A stretch of 64,000 nucleotides of DNA, from the NCBI RefSeq assembly GCF_036053395.1, contig NZ_CP107942.1, positions 6,900,501 to 6,964,500 on the forward strand, in the 5' to 3' direction. Positions 50,503-59,654 of this stretch are shown here, piece after piece (positions within the stretch are counted from its first letter, which is position 1; every line of letters starts with the position of its first letter). This DNA is from Actinoplanes sp. NBC_00393. GTDB taxonomy: Bacteria; Actinomycetota; Actinomycetes; Mycobacteriales; Micromonosporaceae. The position numbers and the translations under genes were made by a program. Under the pieces are notes generated by a model. That model made no database searches. It was not told the origin of the DNA and was given only the letters and a program-made list of their open reading frames with translations.

Positions 50503-51465
50503 ATGTTGGCTTTCGGCGAGGTGCAGACCGGCCTTCTGCAGAACTCCGCCGCGCTCTCCCGGCGGGGCACCGAGCAGCTCATCGCCACCGCGGTGGACGA
50601 GCGGATCCGTACGGTGGAGCGCCCGATCGGGCACACGTCGGCGCAGGCCCGGCAGGAGGGTGTGGACTGTCTGCTGCCGGCCGTCTCGGGCCGGCAGACG
50701 CGGGGCGTCGGCACGGTGCTCACCCGGGTCGCGGTGGTCGGTGGGCACGTGATTCAGGGCTCCGCGTACGCGCAGGTCGCGCCGGCCCGCAACACAGTCC
50801 GGCTGCCGTGGTCGCACTATCTGGCCAACCCCGGCCAACTGGAGGCGATCGGCAAACTGGACTCGAAGGACGTCGCGCTCGGTGTGCTCAGCGGCGTACG
50901 GACTGGGAAGACGCTGGAGCTGGGCGCGTTCACCACGCGGGTGGTGGACCTGGTGCAACGGTCCCGGTTCGTCGACCACGCGCCTCCACTGCGCACGCCA
51001 CGCGTACGGCTGAGGTGGACCGCCGTCCTGGACAAGAGCCTCGACGAGCCGGACAGCATCTTCACGCTCGTCTCCGACGAGTTGCGCACGATCGAACTCC
51101 GGGTGCCCACGCCGGACCTGAAGGCCGTGGTGGCGCTCTGCGAGGACCTCGCGCTGCACGACTGGCTGCTGACCACAGTGCTGTCCGTCCTGGACGCGAC
51201 GCTCGCCCACGACCAGAGCCGGGCCGAACGGGTGATCCGGTTGCAGCCGCTCCTGGAGCATCTGCTGCACCTCTGGATGCCGGGCGCCCACGTGCCCGAG
51301 CAGCTCCTGCCGGTCTGGACGGCGCTGGACCAGCGCCCAGGGTTCACCCGGCAGTGGGAAGCCGCGGTGGCCCGCATCCGCGACCAGGTGACGGTCGAGA
51401 CCCTCGACCTGTTGCAGGCGGCCGACGGCCGGGTCGCGCGGCCGGTCAGCCCACCGGGACGCTGA
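50503..51465 (+). CDS. SCO2521-family protein
   Basis: A protein of about 320 residues that I recognise as the SCO2521 family from its N-terminus (MLAFGEVQTGLLQNSAAL) and the segment LPWSHYLANPGQLEAIGK. ATG 50503 follows GGAGG closely and matches the conserved start; an ATG 10 codons upstream is possible. It is soluble, with no known domain. It lies about 5 kb from its three partner families, separated by the NACHT and oxidase genes. Its 3' end overlaps the convergent SLOG gene by 20 bases. The function is unknown. Confidence 0.8.
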   Translation: MLAFGEVQTGLLQNSAALSRRGTEQLIATAVDERIRTVERPIGHTSAQARQEGVDCLLPAVSGRQTRGVGTVLTRVAVVGGHVIQGSAYAQVAPARNTVRLPWSHYLANPGQLEAIGKLDSKDVALGVLSGVRTGKTLELGAFTTRVVDLVQRSRFVDHAPPLRTPRVRLRWTAVLDKSLDEPDSIFTLVSDELRTIELRVPTPDLKAVVALCEDLALHDWLLTTVLSVLDATLAHDQSRAERVIRLQPLLEHLLHLWMPGAHVPEQLLPVWTALDQRPGFTRQWEAAVARIRDQVTVETLDLLQAADGRVARPVSPPGR

Positions 51466-51913
51466 CCAGCGGCATCCGCCGGGCGCCCGCGGGCCAGACC
51501 TGCACGACGGTCTTGCCCTGGGCACGGGCCCACTCGACCGTCTCGGCGGTGCCGCCCCGCCCGCCGGCCGGGTCGCCGTCCCAGACCGCGATCAGGATGT
51601 CGCTGCGGTCGACGACCTCGCGGCTTGCCGCTTCATACGCCGCCTCGGGCGGACCGGGCACCTCGAGCCGGGAGATCCGCCCGGCCTGGTGCAGCAGCCG
51701 GGCCGGCGCCGTGGCGGCACCGGGCAGCACCACGTCGAAGGTGCCGTGGCAGGCCCGGATCGCGCGGGCGAAGAGCTGGTCGGCGCCGTCGGCCAGACAG
51801 GTGATGCCGTGCACCCGCGGGAACCTCGCCAGATAGCGCACGAGCTCCCGGTAGATCAGCCGGCTGGACGCCGGGGTCAGGCGGATGTGCCCGGTGACTC
51901 CGATCGTCGTCAT
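51446..51913 (-). CDS. SLOG-domain nucleotide-binding protein
   Basis: A 155-residue single Rossmann-like domain of the SLOG superfamily. GVTGHIRLT near the N-terminus, CLADGADQLFA (residues about 39-49) and the GGTAETVEWA segment are typical of these predicted nucleotide-derivative sensors. It follows the TrkA-N/RyR gene by 16 bases on the same strand, forming a two-gene operon. SLOG and RyR domains have been linked in computational surveys of nucleotide-based conflict systems. The ligand is unknown. Confidence 0.75.
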   Translation of the reverse strand: MTTIGVTGHIRLTPASSRLIYRELVRYLARFPRVHGITCLADGADQLFARAIRACHGTFDVVLPGAATAPARLLHQAGRISRLEVPGPPEAAYEAASREVVDRSDILIAVWDGDPAGGRGGTAETVEWARAQGKTVVQVWPAGARRMPLVSVPVG

Positions 51914-51929
51914 CCCAGTGCTCCCGCCG

Positions 51930-53723
51930 TCATCGGGCCGGATCGAAGACCCGGTCCACTCCAGTGTCCGTCAACCGCACCACCCGGAACCCGGCGTCGG
52001 CCAGGATGTGCGGAATCTCCAGCACCGCGGACCGGCATTTGGCACGTCCCTCCGGCCCCAGGTCGTCCCAGTCCACCAGATCCGGCGACCGACGGCGAGC
52101 CCTGTCCCGCTCCGTGCCATGGATCCACCCGTCGGCCCGGGCCGCCTGCACCCATCGCTCCTGCTCGCGCTGGGCGAGCACCTCGACCTCGACCGGCGTG
52201 AACCGGAAGTCGTCGGAAGTACCGTCGGCGGGCACCACGGCGCAGCCGACCATGTGCAGCTTGACCCCGATGTCGTCGGCCTGCCGGCGGTTCGACCTGC
52301 GCAGCTCCTCCTCCAGGTCCACCCACGGGCGCATCGCGGGAGTGCTGCCCAGCTTCTCGCCGCGGCGCAGGCAGCCCTCGACGAAACGCTCGTGTATCAA
52401 CCGGCCCAGCCGCTCGGACAGGTCGTCCGCGATCAGGGCCGGATCGCAGCCGGCGGCCACCGCGGAGAAGAGCTTGACCCGGCCGTCGATCGGGTCGAGC
52501 AGCGGCTGCTCCCGGTGGTTGCGGCTGAACGCCTCGGTGATCGCGGCGAGCGCGTCCACCACCACGACGATGTCGCCGCTGACCCGGCTCCAGAGCCGGT
52601 GCTCGCTCAGGGCCAGCTCCAGCCCCTGCCGGTCGTCGGAGTAACACACGAAGGCCCGGTCGTAGCGGCCCAGGTCGCCCTCCTCCAGCAACTCGTGCAG
52701 GGAGGATTCGTACGGCACCGGGCGGCAGCCGTCCAGGATCACCTCGTGCCGGTGGGTGAGCTCGTCGAGGACCCGGCCGGCGTCGGTGGCCACGAAGTCG
52801 ACGTCCACCCGCTGCTCCGGCTCGGCCCGGCGCAGCCGCCAGTGCCGGGCGATCTCCAGGAGCAGCACCTGCGCCAGCGACGAGTCACCGGCGACCAGCA
52901 GCCGTGGGACCTCGCCCGGGCGGACCGGGAGCGGCTGCTGGTCGAGCAGGACGTGGACCGCGAGCTGGTCGAGGTGGAAGAAGTCCAGGCGCTGTCCCGG
53001 CGTGTGCGGCACGCCCAGCCGCCGGGCCTGCAGGGTCAGCGCCCACTCCGGCTCGTGGATCTGTGCGTAGAGCGCGATGTCGTTGCGCGCGGCGGCCACC
53101 CGGGCGGCGGCCGCGGCGATCGCCAGGTTGGCGGCGCTGGTGTCCGCGCAGGCGTAGAGCACGGCGGCCCGGGCGACACCGGCGCCGCGCAGCACGTCCG
53201 GGTCGCGGCCGTCGCCCTGCACGCCGAGCAGGCTCCGGCGCCGCAGTTCCAGAGGACCGATCGGCTGGGTACGCACGACGACGACACGACGGCCGCTCAG
53301 ATGCAGCCGGTGCGCGAGGGTCCGCGCGACCGAGGTGTCCCCGCAGACCACCACGTGCCCGCTCGAACGCCGGGCCCGCAGCCGGCGCAACTCCGAGGAG
53401 AGCAGCAACCGGGCCGCCTCGACGACCGCGTACAGCGTCACGATCGGCGCCGCGAACCGGGCGATCTGCAGGGCCAGCGGGAAGTCGGTGCCACCCTCCA
53501 GCGGATCGGCGCCGAGGACGAAGAGCTGCAGCGTGCCGTACATGAGGTTGAGCGGATGACGGGCGGCCGGCTCGGCTTTCGTCGCCAGGTACTGATCCAA
53601 CCCGATGAAGCCGAGTATCAGCGCCAGGATGCCGATCAGCGCGAAGACCGCGCGGGTGGCGGTCACCGCGGTCTGGCTCTGCTCGTCCCGGAAGGACAAC
53701 GGCGTTCGGGGGAAGTTGGCCAT
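51930..53723 (-). CDS. Membrane TrkA-N protein with C-terminal RyR domains
   Basis: A 597-residue protein. Two N-terminal transmembrane helices (about 22-42 and 82-108) flank a short loop (YGTLQLFVLGADP) in the place of a channel pore loop, which is degenerate. Two Rossmann/TrkA-N-like domains follow (from 123, HVVVCGDTSVARTL; from 274, LLVAGDSSLAQVL). The C-terminus has RyR-type repeats (about 435-500 and 508-585, including QERWVQAARADGW). It looks like a ligand-gated channel or membrane sensor. The SLOG gene downstream may supply or detect the ligand (inference). Confidence 0.82.
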   Translation of the reverse strand: MANFPRTPLSFRDEQSQTAVTATRAVFALIGILALILGFIGLDQYLATKAEPAARHPLNLMYGTLQLFVLGADPLEGGTDFPLALQIARFAAPIVTLYAVVEAARLLLSSELRRLRARRSSGHVVVCGDTSVARTLAHRLHLSGRRVVVVRTQPIGPLELRRRSLLGVQGDGRDPDVLRGAGVARAAVLYACADTSAANLAIAAAAARVAAARNDIALYAQIHEPEWALTLQARRLGVPHTPGQRLDFFHLDQLAVHVLLDQQPLPVRPGEVPRLLVAGDSSLAQVLLLEIARHWRLRRAEPEQRVDVDFVATDAGRVLDELTHRHEVILDGCRPVPYESSLHELLEEGDLGRYDRAFVCYSDDRQGLELALSEHRLWSRVSGDIVVVVDALAAITEAFSRNHREQPLLDPIDGRVKLFSAVAAGCDPALIADDLSERLGRLIHERFVEGCLRRGEKLGSTPAMRPWVDLEEELRRSNRRQADDIGVKLHMVGCAVVPADGTSDDFRFTPVEVEVLAQREQERWVQAARADGWIHGTERDRARRRSPDLVDWDDLGPEGRAKCRSAVLEIPHILADAGFRVVRLTDTGVDRVFDPAR

Positions 53724-53802
53724 CGGTACCTCTCGGCAGCACGGCTGCGATGGTCCACAGTGTTACACGCGGTGGCCGTTCCGGCCACGCACCGTATCCC
53801 CC

Positions 53803-54750
53803 TCAGGGCAGGGTGGCCAATTCGGCAGGGTCAGCATTGCCTCCGGTGCACACGACGGCGATCCGGCGGCCGGTGAACACGGCCGGGTGGCTCAGGACGG
53901 CGGCCAGGGCGGTCGCGCCGGCGCCCTCGGCCAGCGTGTGGGCGGTGCGGGCCAGCACGCGCCGCGCCTCGGTGATCTGGTCGTCCGTGACCAGCAGGAA
54001 GTCGGCCAGCCGGGCCCGCATCAGGCGCTGCGGCAGGGCGAACCCGCGGCCGGTGGCCAGGCCGGCGACGGTGGTGCGGTTGGGGCGCTCGACGATCCGG
54101 CCGGCGCGCCAGGAGTCGTGGGCGGCGGGCGAGGCGGTGGACTGGACCGCGATCACGGCACAGTTCGGCGCCAGCTCGGCGGCGACCAGGCAGGCGGCCG
54201 CGGCGCCGGTGCCGCTGCCCACCGGGACGACGATCGCGTCCAGGTCCGGGTGGGCCTCGAGGATCTCCAGATAGAGAGTGCCGACGCCGGCCAGCAGTTC
54301 CGGGGTATCGCCGGGGCTGATCAGGAGTGCGCCGGTGTCGGCGGCGTGCTGGTGGGCGTACCGTTCGGCGGCCGCCAGCGAGTCTCCGGTCAGGATGGCC
54401 CGGGCGCCCCACGCCTCGACCGCCGCGGCCTTGGCCGGCGGCGTGCCGGCCGGCATGACCACCGTGCACTTCGCGCCGAAGACGTGCCCGGCGTAGGCGA
54501 TCGACTGGGCGTGGTTGCCGGTGGAGTAGGTGACCGTGCCGCGAGCCCGGTCGGCGTCGTCCATGCCGGCCAGCAGGGTCAGCCCGCCACGCACCTTGAA
54601 GGCGCCGACCGGCTGAGTGTTCTCGTGCTTGACCAGCACGGACGCGCCGGCGGCGCGGTCCAGCAGCGGGTAGGACCAGATCGGGGTGGGCGGGAGATGC
54701 TGCTGCAGGAGGGTACGCGCGGCGCGCACCTCGGCGAGGCTCGGAGTCAT
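53803..54750 (-). CDS. PLP-dependent threonine/serine dehydratase family protein
   Basis: A 315-residue fold-type II PLP enzyme. The cofactor Lys is K52 in GAFKVRGG, with TGNHAQSIAYAG near residue 77, the phosphate loop GSGTGAAAA and the late CTGGNAD motif. It resembles short threonine ammonia-lyases or serine racemase-like enzymes without a C-terminal ACT domain. The divergent LysR gene suggests substrate-controlled expression. The exact substrate is not clear. Confidence 0.9.
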   Translation of the reverse strand: MTPSLAEVRAARTLLQQHLPPTPIWSYPLLDRAAGASVLVKHENTQPVGAFKVRGGLTLLAGMDDADRARGTVTYSTGNHAQSIAYAGHVFGAKCTVVMPAGTPPAKAAAVEAWGARAILTGDSLAAAERYAHQHAADTGALLISPGDTPELLAGVGTLYLEILEAHPDLDAIVVPVGSGTGAAAACLVAAELAPNCAVIAVQSTASPAAHDSWRAGRIVERPNRTTVAGLATGRGFALPQRLMRARLADFLLVTDDQITEARRVLARTAHTLAEGAGATALAAVLSHPAVFTGRRIAVVCTGGNADPAELATLP

Positions 54751-54796
54751 GCACCGATCCTCGTGCGGAACCCTCCCATAGGTCCAATGTCAAAGA

Positions 54797-54830
54797 TCTC
54801 GCTGACTCATAGACCGCATTGATAGATTGG
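54797..54830. promoter_or_regulatory. Divergent dehydratase/LysR control region
   Basis: The 84-base gap between the divergent starts contains TAGACCGCATTGA, a T-N11-A sequence as bound by LysR-type regulators, flanked by CATAGA and GATAGA. No clear -35/-10 pair is evident. The site is tentative. Confidence 0.3.
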
Positions 54831-54834
54831 CCCG

Positions 54835-55722
54835 ATGCTCGACGTCACCCGGCTCACCGTCCTGGTCGCCGTCGCCCGGCACGGCTCGGTCACCGCCGCG
54901 GCCCGGGCCCTGCACTACGCGCAGCCCTCGGTCAGTCACCACCTGGCCCGGCTCGAGACCGAGACCGGGAGCCGCCTGCTGCAACGGGTGGGCCGGGGCG
55001 TGCGGCTCACCGAGGCCGGGCGGCTGCTCGCGGACCGGGCCGAGGAGATCCTGGGGCGGCTCGCCGCGGCCGAGACGGAACTGGCCGAGCTGACCGGGTT
55101 GCGCAGCGGCCGGGTGCGGTTGGCGGCGTTCCCGTCGGCGCTGGGCACGTTCGTGCCGGTCGCGGCGGCGGGGTTCGTGGCCGCGCATCCCGGGGTGGAC
55201 CTGCGGTTCACCGAGGCCGAGCCGCCCGAGGCGCTCCGGCTGCTGCGCAACGGCGAGGTGGAGGTCGCCGTCGTCTTCGATCACCTCGACGGCGTGCCGG
55301 ATCCCGGCGGTCTGCGGGTGGAACCGCTGTTCGACGAGCCGGCGCACCTGGTGGCGCCGGCCGGCTGGGCCGGTGACGGGCTCGCCGACCATCGGGACCG
55401 GCCGTGGATCGGTGGGTGCGAGCGGTGCCGGGCGCGGCTGTCGGCGGCGTGCGCGGCGGAGGGGTTCACTCCGGACATCCGGTTCATGACTGACGACTAC
55501 GTCGCGGTTCAGGCGCTGGTCGCGGCCGGGATGGGGGTCACCACGCTGCCCGCGCTCGCGCTTGCCGCGCACCGGAATTCCCGGGTACGGGTCGCGCCGT
55601 TGCCCGGTCCGGGACGGCGGATCTCGGTCGCCGTGCTGGGCGAGCCGCCGGATCCGCCGGGCACCGCCGCGGTGCTCGACCACCTCCGGACCGCCGCTCG
55701 GAACCTGTCAGCCGGCCTGTAG
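54835..55722 (+). CDS. LysR-family transcriptional regulator
   Basis: A 295-residue LysR regulator. The N-terminal HTH (residues 1-60) includes GSVTAAARALHYAQPSVSHH. A periplasmic-binding-like effector domain fills residues 90-295. It is divergent from the dehydratase gene, 84 bases apart, the usual arrangement for a LysR regulator and its target. The effector is unknown. Confidence 0.93.
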   Translation: MLDVTRLTVLVAVARHGSVTAAARALHYAQPSVSHHLARLETETGSRLLQRVGRGVRLTEAGRLLADRAEEILGRLAAAETELAELTGLRSGRVRLAAFPSALGTFVPVAAAGFVAAHPGVDLRFTEAEPPEALRLLRNGEVEVAVVFDHLDGVPDPGGLRVEPLFDEPAHLVAPAGWAGDGLADHRDRPWIGGCERCRARLSAACAAEGFTPDIRFMTDDYVAVQALVAAGMGVTTLPALALAAHRNSRVRVAPLPGPGRRISVAVLGEPPDPPGTAAVLDHLRTAARNLSAGL

Positions 55723-55735
55723 AACGGCGTCCAGG

Positions 55736-55858
55736 ACCACCTAGACCACCTACTCAGGCCCGGCGACGTCCGGCGTGGGCGAACCACCTGGACCACCTAC
55801 CCAGGCCCGGCGTCCGGCGTGGGCGGACCACCTGGACCACCTACCCGGCCCGGCGGCC
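55736..55858. repeat. 44-47-bp tandem repeat between the LysR gene and miaB
   Basis: Copies begin at 55736 (47 bp), 55783 (44 bp) and 55827 (partial). Each starts ACCACCTGGACCACCTACC and continues with a GGCCCGGCG...GGCGTGGGC part. Within each unit ACCACCTGG is itself nearly doubled. It is the only notable structure in the 211-base gap between the convergent genes. Confidence 0.8.
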
Positions 55859-55933
55859 GCGCTGCGGCCCGGAGTGGGCTGATGGTCGCGGTGTAGGGCG
55901 GGTACCCGGGTAGCTCGTACCCCATCGGGGTTC

Positions 55934-57418
55934 TTAAAGGGCACAGCCTTCCGCGGGCGGCAGTGGGGCCGGGACGCCGATGCTGGGCAGGCCCAGGGAG
56001 ACGCCCTTGAGTTTGGGGGTGAGGCCGGCTTCGGAGGCGTCGCCGGCGCGGGTGCGGCGGTGGCTCAGCGGGGCGCCGTCGGCGTTGAGGTGGTGCGGCG
56101 CGGCGTAGGTGACCACGGTCTCGATGATGTCGCCCGGGCGCGGCTTGCGGTCGCCGGTGGCGAAATGGACCAGGCGGCCGTCGCGGGCGCGGCCGCTCAG
56201 CCGGCCGGTGCGCTCGTCCTTGCGGCCCTCGCCGACCGCGACTAGGACCTCGACCTTCTCGCCGACCAGCTTCTTGTTCTCCGCCCAAGTGATCTCCTCG
56301 AGGGTGGCGATCAGGCGGTTGTAGCGATCCTGGACGACGGCCTTGGGGATCTGCTCCTCCATGGTGGCGGCCGGGGTGCCGGGACGCTTCGAGTACTGGA
56401 AGGTGAAGGCGCTGGAGAAGCGCGCCTGACGGACCACTTCGAGGGTCTGCTCGAAGTCCTCCTCGGTCTCACCCGGGAAGCCGACGATGATGTCGGTGGT
56501 GATCGCGGCGTCCGGCATGGCGGCCCGGACCTTCTCGATGATCCCCAGGTACTTCTCCTGGCGGTAGCTGCGGCGCATGGCCTTGAGCACCCGGTCGGAG
56601 CCGGACTGCAGCGGCATGTGCAGGGAGTGACACACATTCGGCGTCTCGGCCATCGCGGCGATCACGTCGTCGGTGAAGTCCTTCGGATGCGGGCTGGTGA
56701 ACCGGACCCGCTCCAGGCCCTCCACCTCGCCGGTCGCGCGCAGCAGCTTGCCGAAGGCGAGCCGGTCGCCGAACTCGACGCCGTAGGAATTCACGTTCTG
56801 CCCGAGCAGGGTGACCTCGAGGACGCCCTCGGCGACCAGCGCGCGGACCTCGGCCAGGATGTCGCCGGGCCGGCGGTCCTTCTCCTTGCCGCGCAGGCTC
56901 GGGACGATGCAGAACGTGCACGTGTTGTTACAACCGACCGAGATCGAGACCCAGCCCGCGTACGTCGATTCGCGCTTGGTGGGCAGCGTGGAGGGGAAGA
57001 CCTCGAGCGACTCGAGGATCTCGACCTGAGCCTCCTCGTTGTGCCGGGCGCGCTCGAGCATCGCCGGCAGCGAGCCGATGTTGTGGGTGCCGAAGACCAC
57101 GTCGACCCAGGGCGCCTTCTTGACGATGTCGCCCTTGTCCTTCTGCGCGAGGCAACCGCCGACGGCGATCTGCATGCCCGGATTCTTCAGCTTCGTCGGG
57201 CGCAGGTGGCCGAGGTTGCCGTAGAGGCGGTTGTCCGCGTTCTCCCGGACCGCGCAGGTGTTGAAGACCACGACGTCCGCCGCGTCGGCATCAGCGGCGC
57301 GCACATAGCCGGCGTCCTCCATCAGGCCGGAGATCCGCTCGCTGTCGTGCACGTTCATCTGGCAGCCGTAGGTACGCACGTCGTACGTGCGGGGGGCGCC
57401 CTGCAATTCGGTAGTCAT
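55934..57418 (-). CDS. miaB: tRNA methylthiotransferase MiaB
   Basis: MiaB adds a methylthio group to i6A37 of tRNA, the step after MiaA. The 494-residue protein has the N-terminal MTTase domain ([30 protein letters not shown]) carrying three Cys for one cluster. The radical-SAM motif CNNTCTFC binds the second cluster, and a TRAM domain spans about 370-440. The C-terminal 50 residues are an extra variable tail. ATG 57418 is a clear start. Confidence 0.95.
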   Translation of the reverse strand: MTTELQGAPRTYDVRTYGCQMNVHDSERISGLMEDAGYVRAADADAADVVVFNTCAVRENADNRLYGNLGHLRPTKLKNPGMQIAVGGCLAQKDKGDIVKKAPWVDVVFGTHNIGSLPAMLERARHNEEAQVEILESLEVFPSTLPTKRESTYAGWVSISVGCNNTCTFCIVPSLRGKEKDRRPGDILAEVRALVAEGVLEVTLLGQNVNSYGVEFGDRLAFGKLLRATGEVEGLERVRFTSPHPKDFTDDVIAAMAETPNVCHSLHMPLQSGSDRVLKAMRRSYRQEKYLGIIEKVRAAMPDAAITTDIIVGFPGETEEDFEQTLEVVRQARFSSAFTFQYSKRPGTPAATMEEQIPKAVVQDRYNRLIATLEEITWAENKKLVGEKVEVLVAVGEGRKDERTGRLSGRARDGRLVHFATGDRKPRPGDIIETVVTYAAPHHLNADGAPLSHRRTRAGDASEAGLTPKLKGVSLGLPSIGVPAPLPPAEGCAL

Positions 57419-57439
57419 GGCAATTGACCAGGCTACCCG

Positions 57440-57877
57440 CTAGGCCGCGGCGGGCCGCTCCGGCGTCCGGCCACATCTGGGACCGCAGCCCTCGCCGGGA
57501 TGCAGCAGGCGCCGCTCCGTGCCGTCATCACTCTCCCGTTCGGCGACGTGCACCGGCCGTAGTGTGCCGTCGGGCTCCGCCAGCACGTACCGCGAAGGGT
57601 CGAGCGTGTCGTCGGGCAGCAGGACCGCGGCACGCAGCCGGACCGCCACCGCGCTCGCGATGGTCTCCTCGGCGAGCTCGGACGGAGCGAGATAGACGTC
57701 GACAATTGTCGGGAAATCACCACGAACGTGGTAGACGTCGCAGAGCAGCCCACCGCCGGGGACCAGATCGTGCACAGGCTGCTCCAGCGCACCGGCCAAC
57801 GCACCCCTCACCAGGTCGGGGTCGAGCCGCGCGGCCACACTCCAATTCCAGAGGCCGTCTGCCGCCATACCCACCAT
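57440..57877 (-). CDS. Unknown actinobacterial protein upstream of miaB
   Basis: A protein of about 145 residues, soluble, with a predicted mixed alpha/beta core (LLCDVYHVRGDFPTIVDVYL) and an acidic/polar C-terminus. I do not recognise a family. It lies 21 bases upstream of miaB on the same strand and may be co-transcribed with it. ATG 57877 is used, with ATG 57868 as an alternative; the longer frame continues into the gluA gene on the other strand and is not real. Confidence 0.6.
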   Translation of the reverse strand: MVGMAADGLWNWSVAARLDPDLVRGALAGALEQPVHDLVPGGGLLCDVYHVRGDFPTIVDVYLAPSELAEETIASAVAVRLRAAVLLPDDTLDPSRYVLAEPDGTLRPVHVAERESDDGTERRLLHPGEGCGPRCGRTPERPAAA

Positions 57878-58004
57878 GTTTGTCCACCCCGTCCCGCCGA
57901 GACCTGCTGTGTTACCGCTCCGTGACCATTCTCGACACGATCCGATACTGACCGCCCCATAGGGTGTGTCCATTCGAGTGAACCGACGAGTGGATGGACC
58001 CGGG

Positions 58005-58748
58005 GTGGCAGACGAGGCTCTCATCGTCCTTGACAAGGTCAACAAGTGGTTCGGGCCACTGCACGTGCTGCAGGACGTGGACCTGTCTGTCGCGCGCGGC
58101 GAAGTCGTGGTCGTGATCGGACCCTCCGGATCCGGCAAGTCCACGCTGTGCCGCGCCATCAACCGGCTGGAGCCGATCGACTCCGGCACGATCACCTTCG
58201 ACGGACAGCCACTGGCTGCGGAAGGCCGGGCCCTCGCCCGGCTGCGCAGCGAGGTCGGCATGGTCTTTCAGTCCTTCAACCTGTTCGCGCACAAGACCAT
58301 CCTGCAGAACGTGATGCTGGGCCCGGTCAAGGTGCGCAAGGAGAAGCAGACGGTGGTCCGCGACCGCGCCATGGGGCTGCTCGAGCGGGTCGGCATCGCC
58401 AACCAGGCCGAGAAGTACCCGGCACAGCTCTCCGGCGGCCAGCAGCAGCGTGTGGCCATCGCCCGCGCGCTCGCCATGCAGCCGAAGGCCCTGCTCTTCG
58501 ACGAGCCCACCAGTGCCCTCGACCCGGAGATGGTCGGCGAGGTGCTGGAGGTCATGACCTCGCTGGCCAAGGAGGGCATGACCATGGTGGTCGTCACCCA
58601 TGAGATGGGCTTTGCCCGGCACGCGGCCAACCGTGTCGTATTTATGGCAGACGGACAACTGGTCGAACAGGCCGCGCCGGCCGAATTCTTCGCGAATCCG
58701 AAGAGCGATCGGGCGCGGGACTTCCTGTCCAAGATCCTCACGCACTGA
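58005..58748 (+). CDS. gluA: Amino-acid ABC transporter ATPase (glutamate-type)
   Basis: A polar amino-acid ABC ATPase of about 247 residues. Walker A GPSGSGKS, Q-loop VFQSFNLF, signature LSGGQQQR, Walker B ALLFDEPTSALD and the H-loop VVTHEMG are all present. It powers import by the two permeases encoded downstream. GTG 58005 gives the length usual for the family; GTG 57966 in the same frame would add 13 unconserved residues. It leads the gluABCD operon. Confidence 0.92.
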   Translation: MADEALIVLDKVNKWFGPLHVLQDVDLSVARGEVVVVIGPSGSGKSTLCRAINRLEPIDSGTITFDGQPLAAEGRALARLRSEVGMVFQSFNLFAHKTILQNVMLGPVKVRKEKQTVVRDRAMGLLERVGIANQAEKYPAQLSGGQQQRVAIARALAMQPKALLFDEPTSALDPEMVGEVLEVMTSLAKEGMTMVVVTHEMGFARHAANRVVFMADGQLVEQAAPAEFFANPKSDRARDFLSKILTH

Positions 58749-58777
58749 TCAAAACCCTGTTTCGAGGAGCGTTAAAA

Positions 58778-59641
58778 ATGCGCATCACCCGACTGGCAGC
58801 GACCTTCGGCGCGCTGACCATGGCGCTGGCCGTGGCGGCATGCGGCGGCGGTGGCGACGATTCCGGCGGCAGCGGCAACACCGCGTCCGGCATCGTCGGC
58901 AAGGCCCAGAACGACAAGAAGCTGGTCATCGGCGTCAAGGCCGACCAGCCCGGCCTCGGCCTGCAGACCGGTAGCGAGTACACCGGTTTCGACGTCGAGA
59001 TCGGCAAGATCATCGCCAAGGGCCTGGGCGTCGAGGAGAGCGGCATCGAGTGGAAGACCACGGTCTCCGCGAACCGCGAGCCCTACATCCAGCAGAACCA
59101 GGTCGACCTGGTCGTGGCGACGTACACGATCAACGACGAGCGCAAGCAGAAGGTCAACTTCGGCGGGCCGTACTTCGTGGCCGGCCAGGACCTGCTCGTC
59201 CCGACCGACTCGACGATCACCGGGCCGGAGTCGCTGGCCGGTAAGAAGGTCTGCTCGGTGAGCGGCTCGACGCCCGCCAAGCGGATCCAGACCGAGTACA
59301 AGGACGCGCAGCTGCAGCAGTTCGACTCGTACTCGAAATGTGTGACGGCGCTGGCCGGCGGTCAGGTCGACGCGGTCACCACCGACGACATCATCCTCGC
59401 CGGCTACGCCGCGCAGGATCAGTACGCGGGCAAGTTCAAGGTCGTCGGCAAGCCGTTCAGCGAGGAGCCGTACGGCATCGGGCTGGCCAAGGCCGACACC
59501 GAGGGCTGCAACAAGATCAACGAGATCCTGAAGACCGCGGCCACGGACGGCTCGTACAAGAAGGCCTGGGACGACACCCTCGGCAAGAGCGGCACGGCCG
59601 CGCCGGAGCTGGACGTCACCAAGCTCACCAACTGCTCCTGA
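58778..59641 (+). CDS. gluB: Glutamate-type ABC transporter substrate-binding lipoprotein
   Basis: A 287-residue extracytoplasmic binding protein. The signal peptide ends in lipobox AVAAC (Cys22), followed by a Gly/Asp-rich linker. The SBP family 3 domain includes GFDVEIGKIIAKGLGV and RKQKVNFGGPYF. It delivers an amino acid, probably glutamate, to GluC and GluD. GAGGAG precedes ATG 58778. A 13-bp hairpin separates it from gluC. Confidence 0.92.
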   Translation: MRITRLAATFGALTMALAVAACGGGGDDSGGSGNTASGIVGKAQNDKKLVIGVKADQPGLGLQTGSEYTGFDVEIGKIIAKGLGVEESGIEWKTTVSANREPYIQQNQVDLVVATYTINDERKQKVNFGGPYFVAGQDLLVPTDSTITGPESLAGKKVCSVSGSTPAKRIQTEYKDAQLQQFDSYSKCVTALAGGQVDAVTTDDIILAGYAAQDQYAGKFKVVGKPFSEEPYGIGLAKADTEGCNKINEILKTAATDGSYKKAWDDTLGKSGTAAPELDVTKLTNCS

Positions 59642-59654
59642 ACCGTCGTTCTCT

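Noticed and set aside
41062..53802. Classical genomic island around the accessory genes
   Set aside because: No tRNA, integrase, insertion sequence or terminal repeat flanks the region and GC content looks uniform, so transfer is not demonstrated by sequence.
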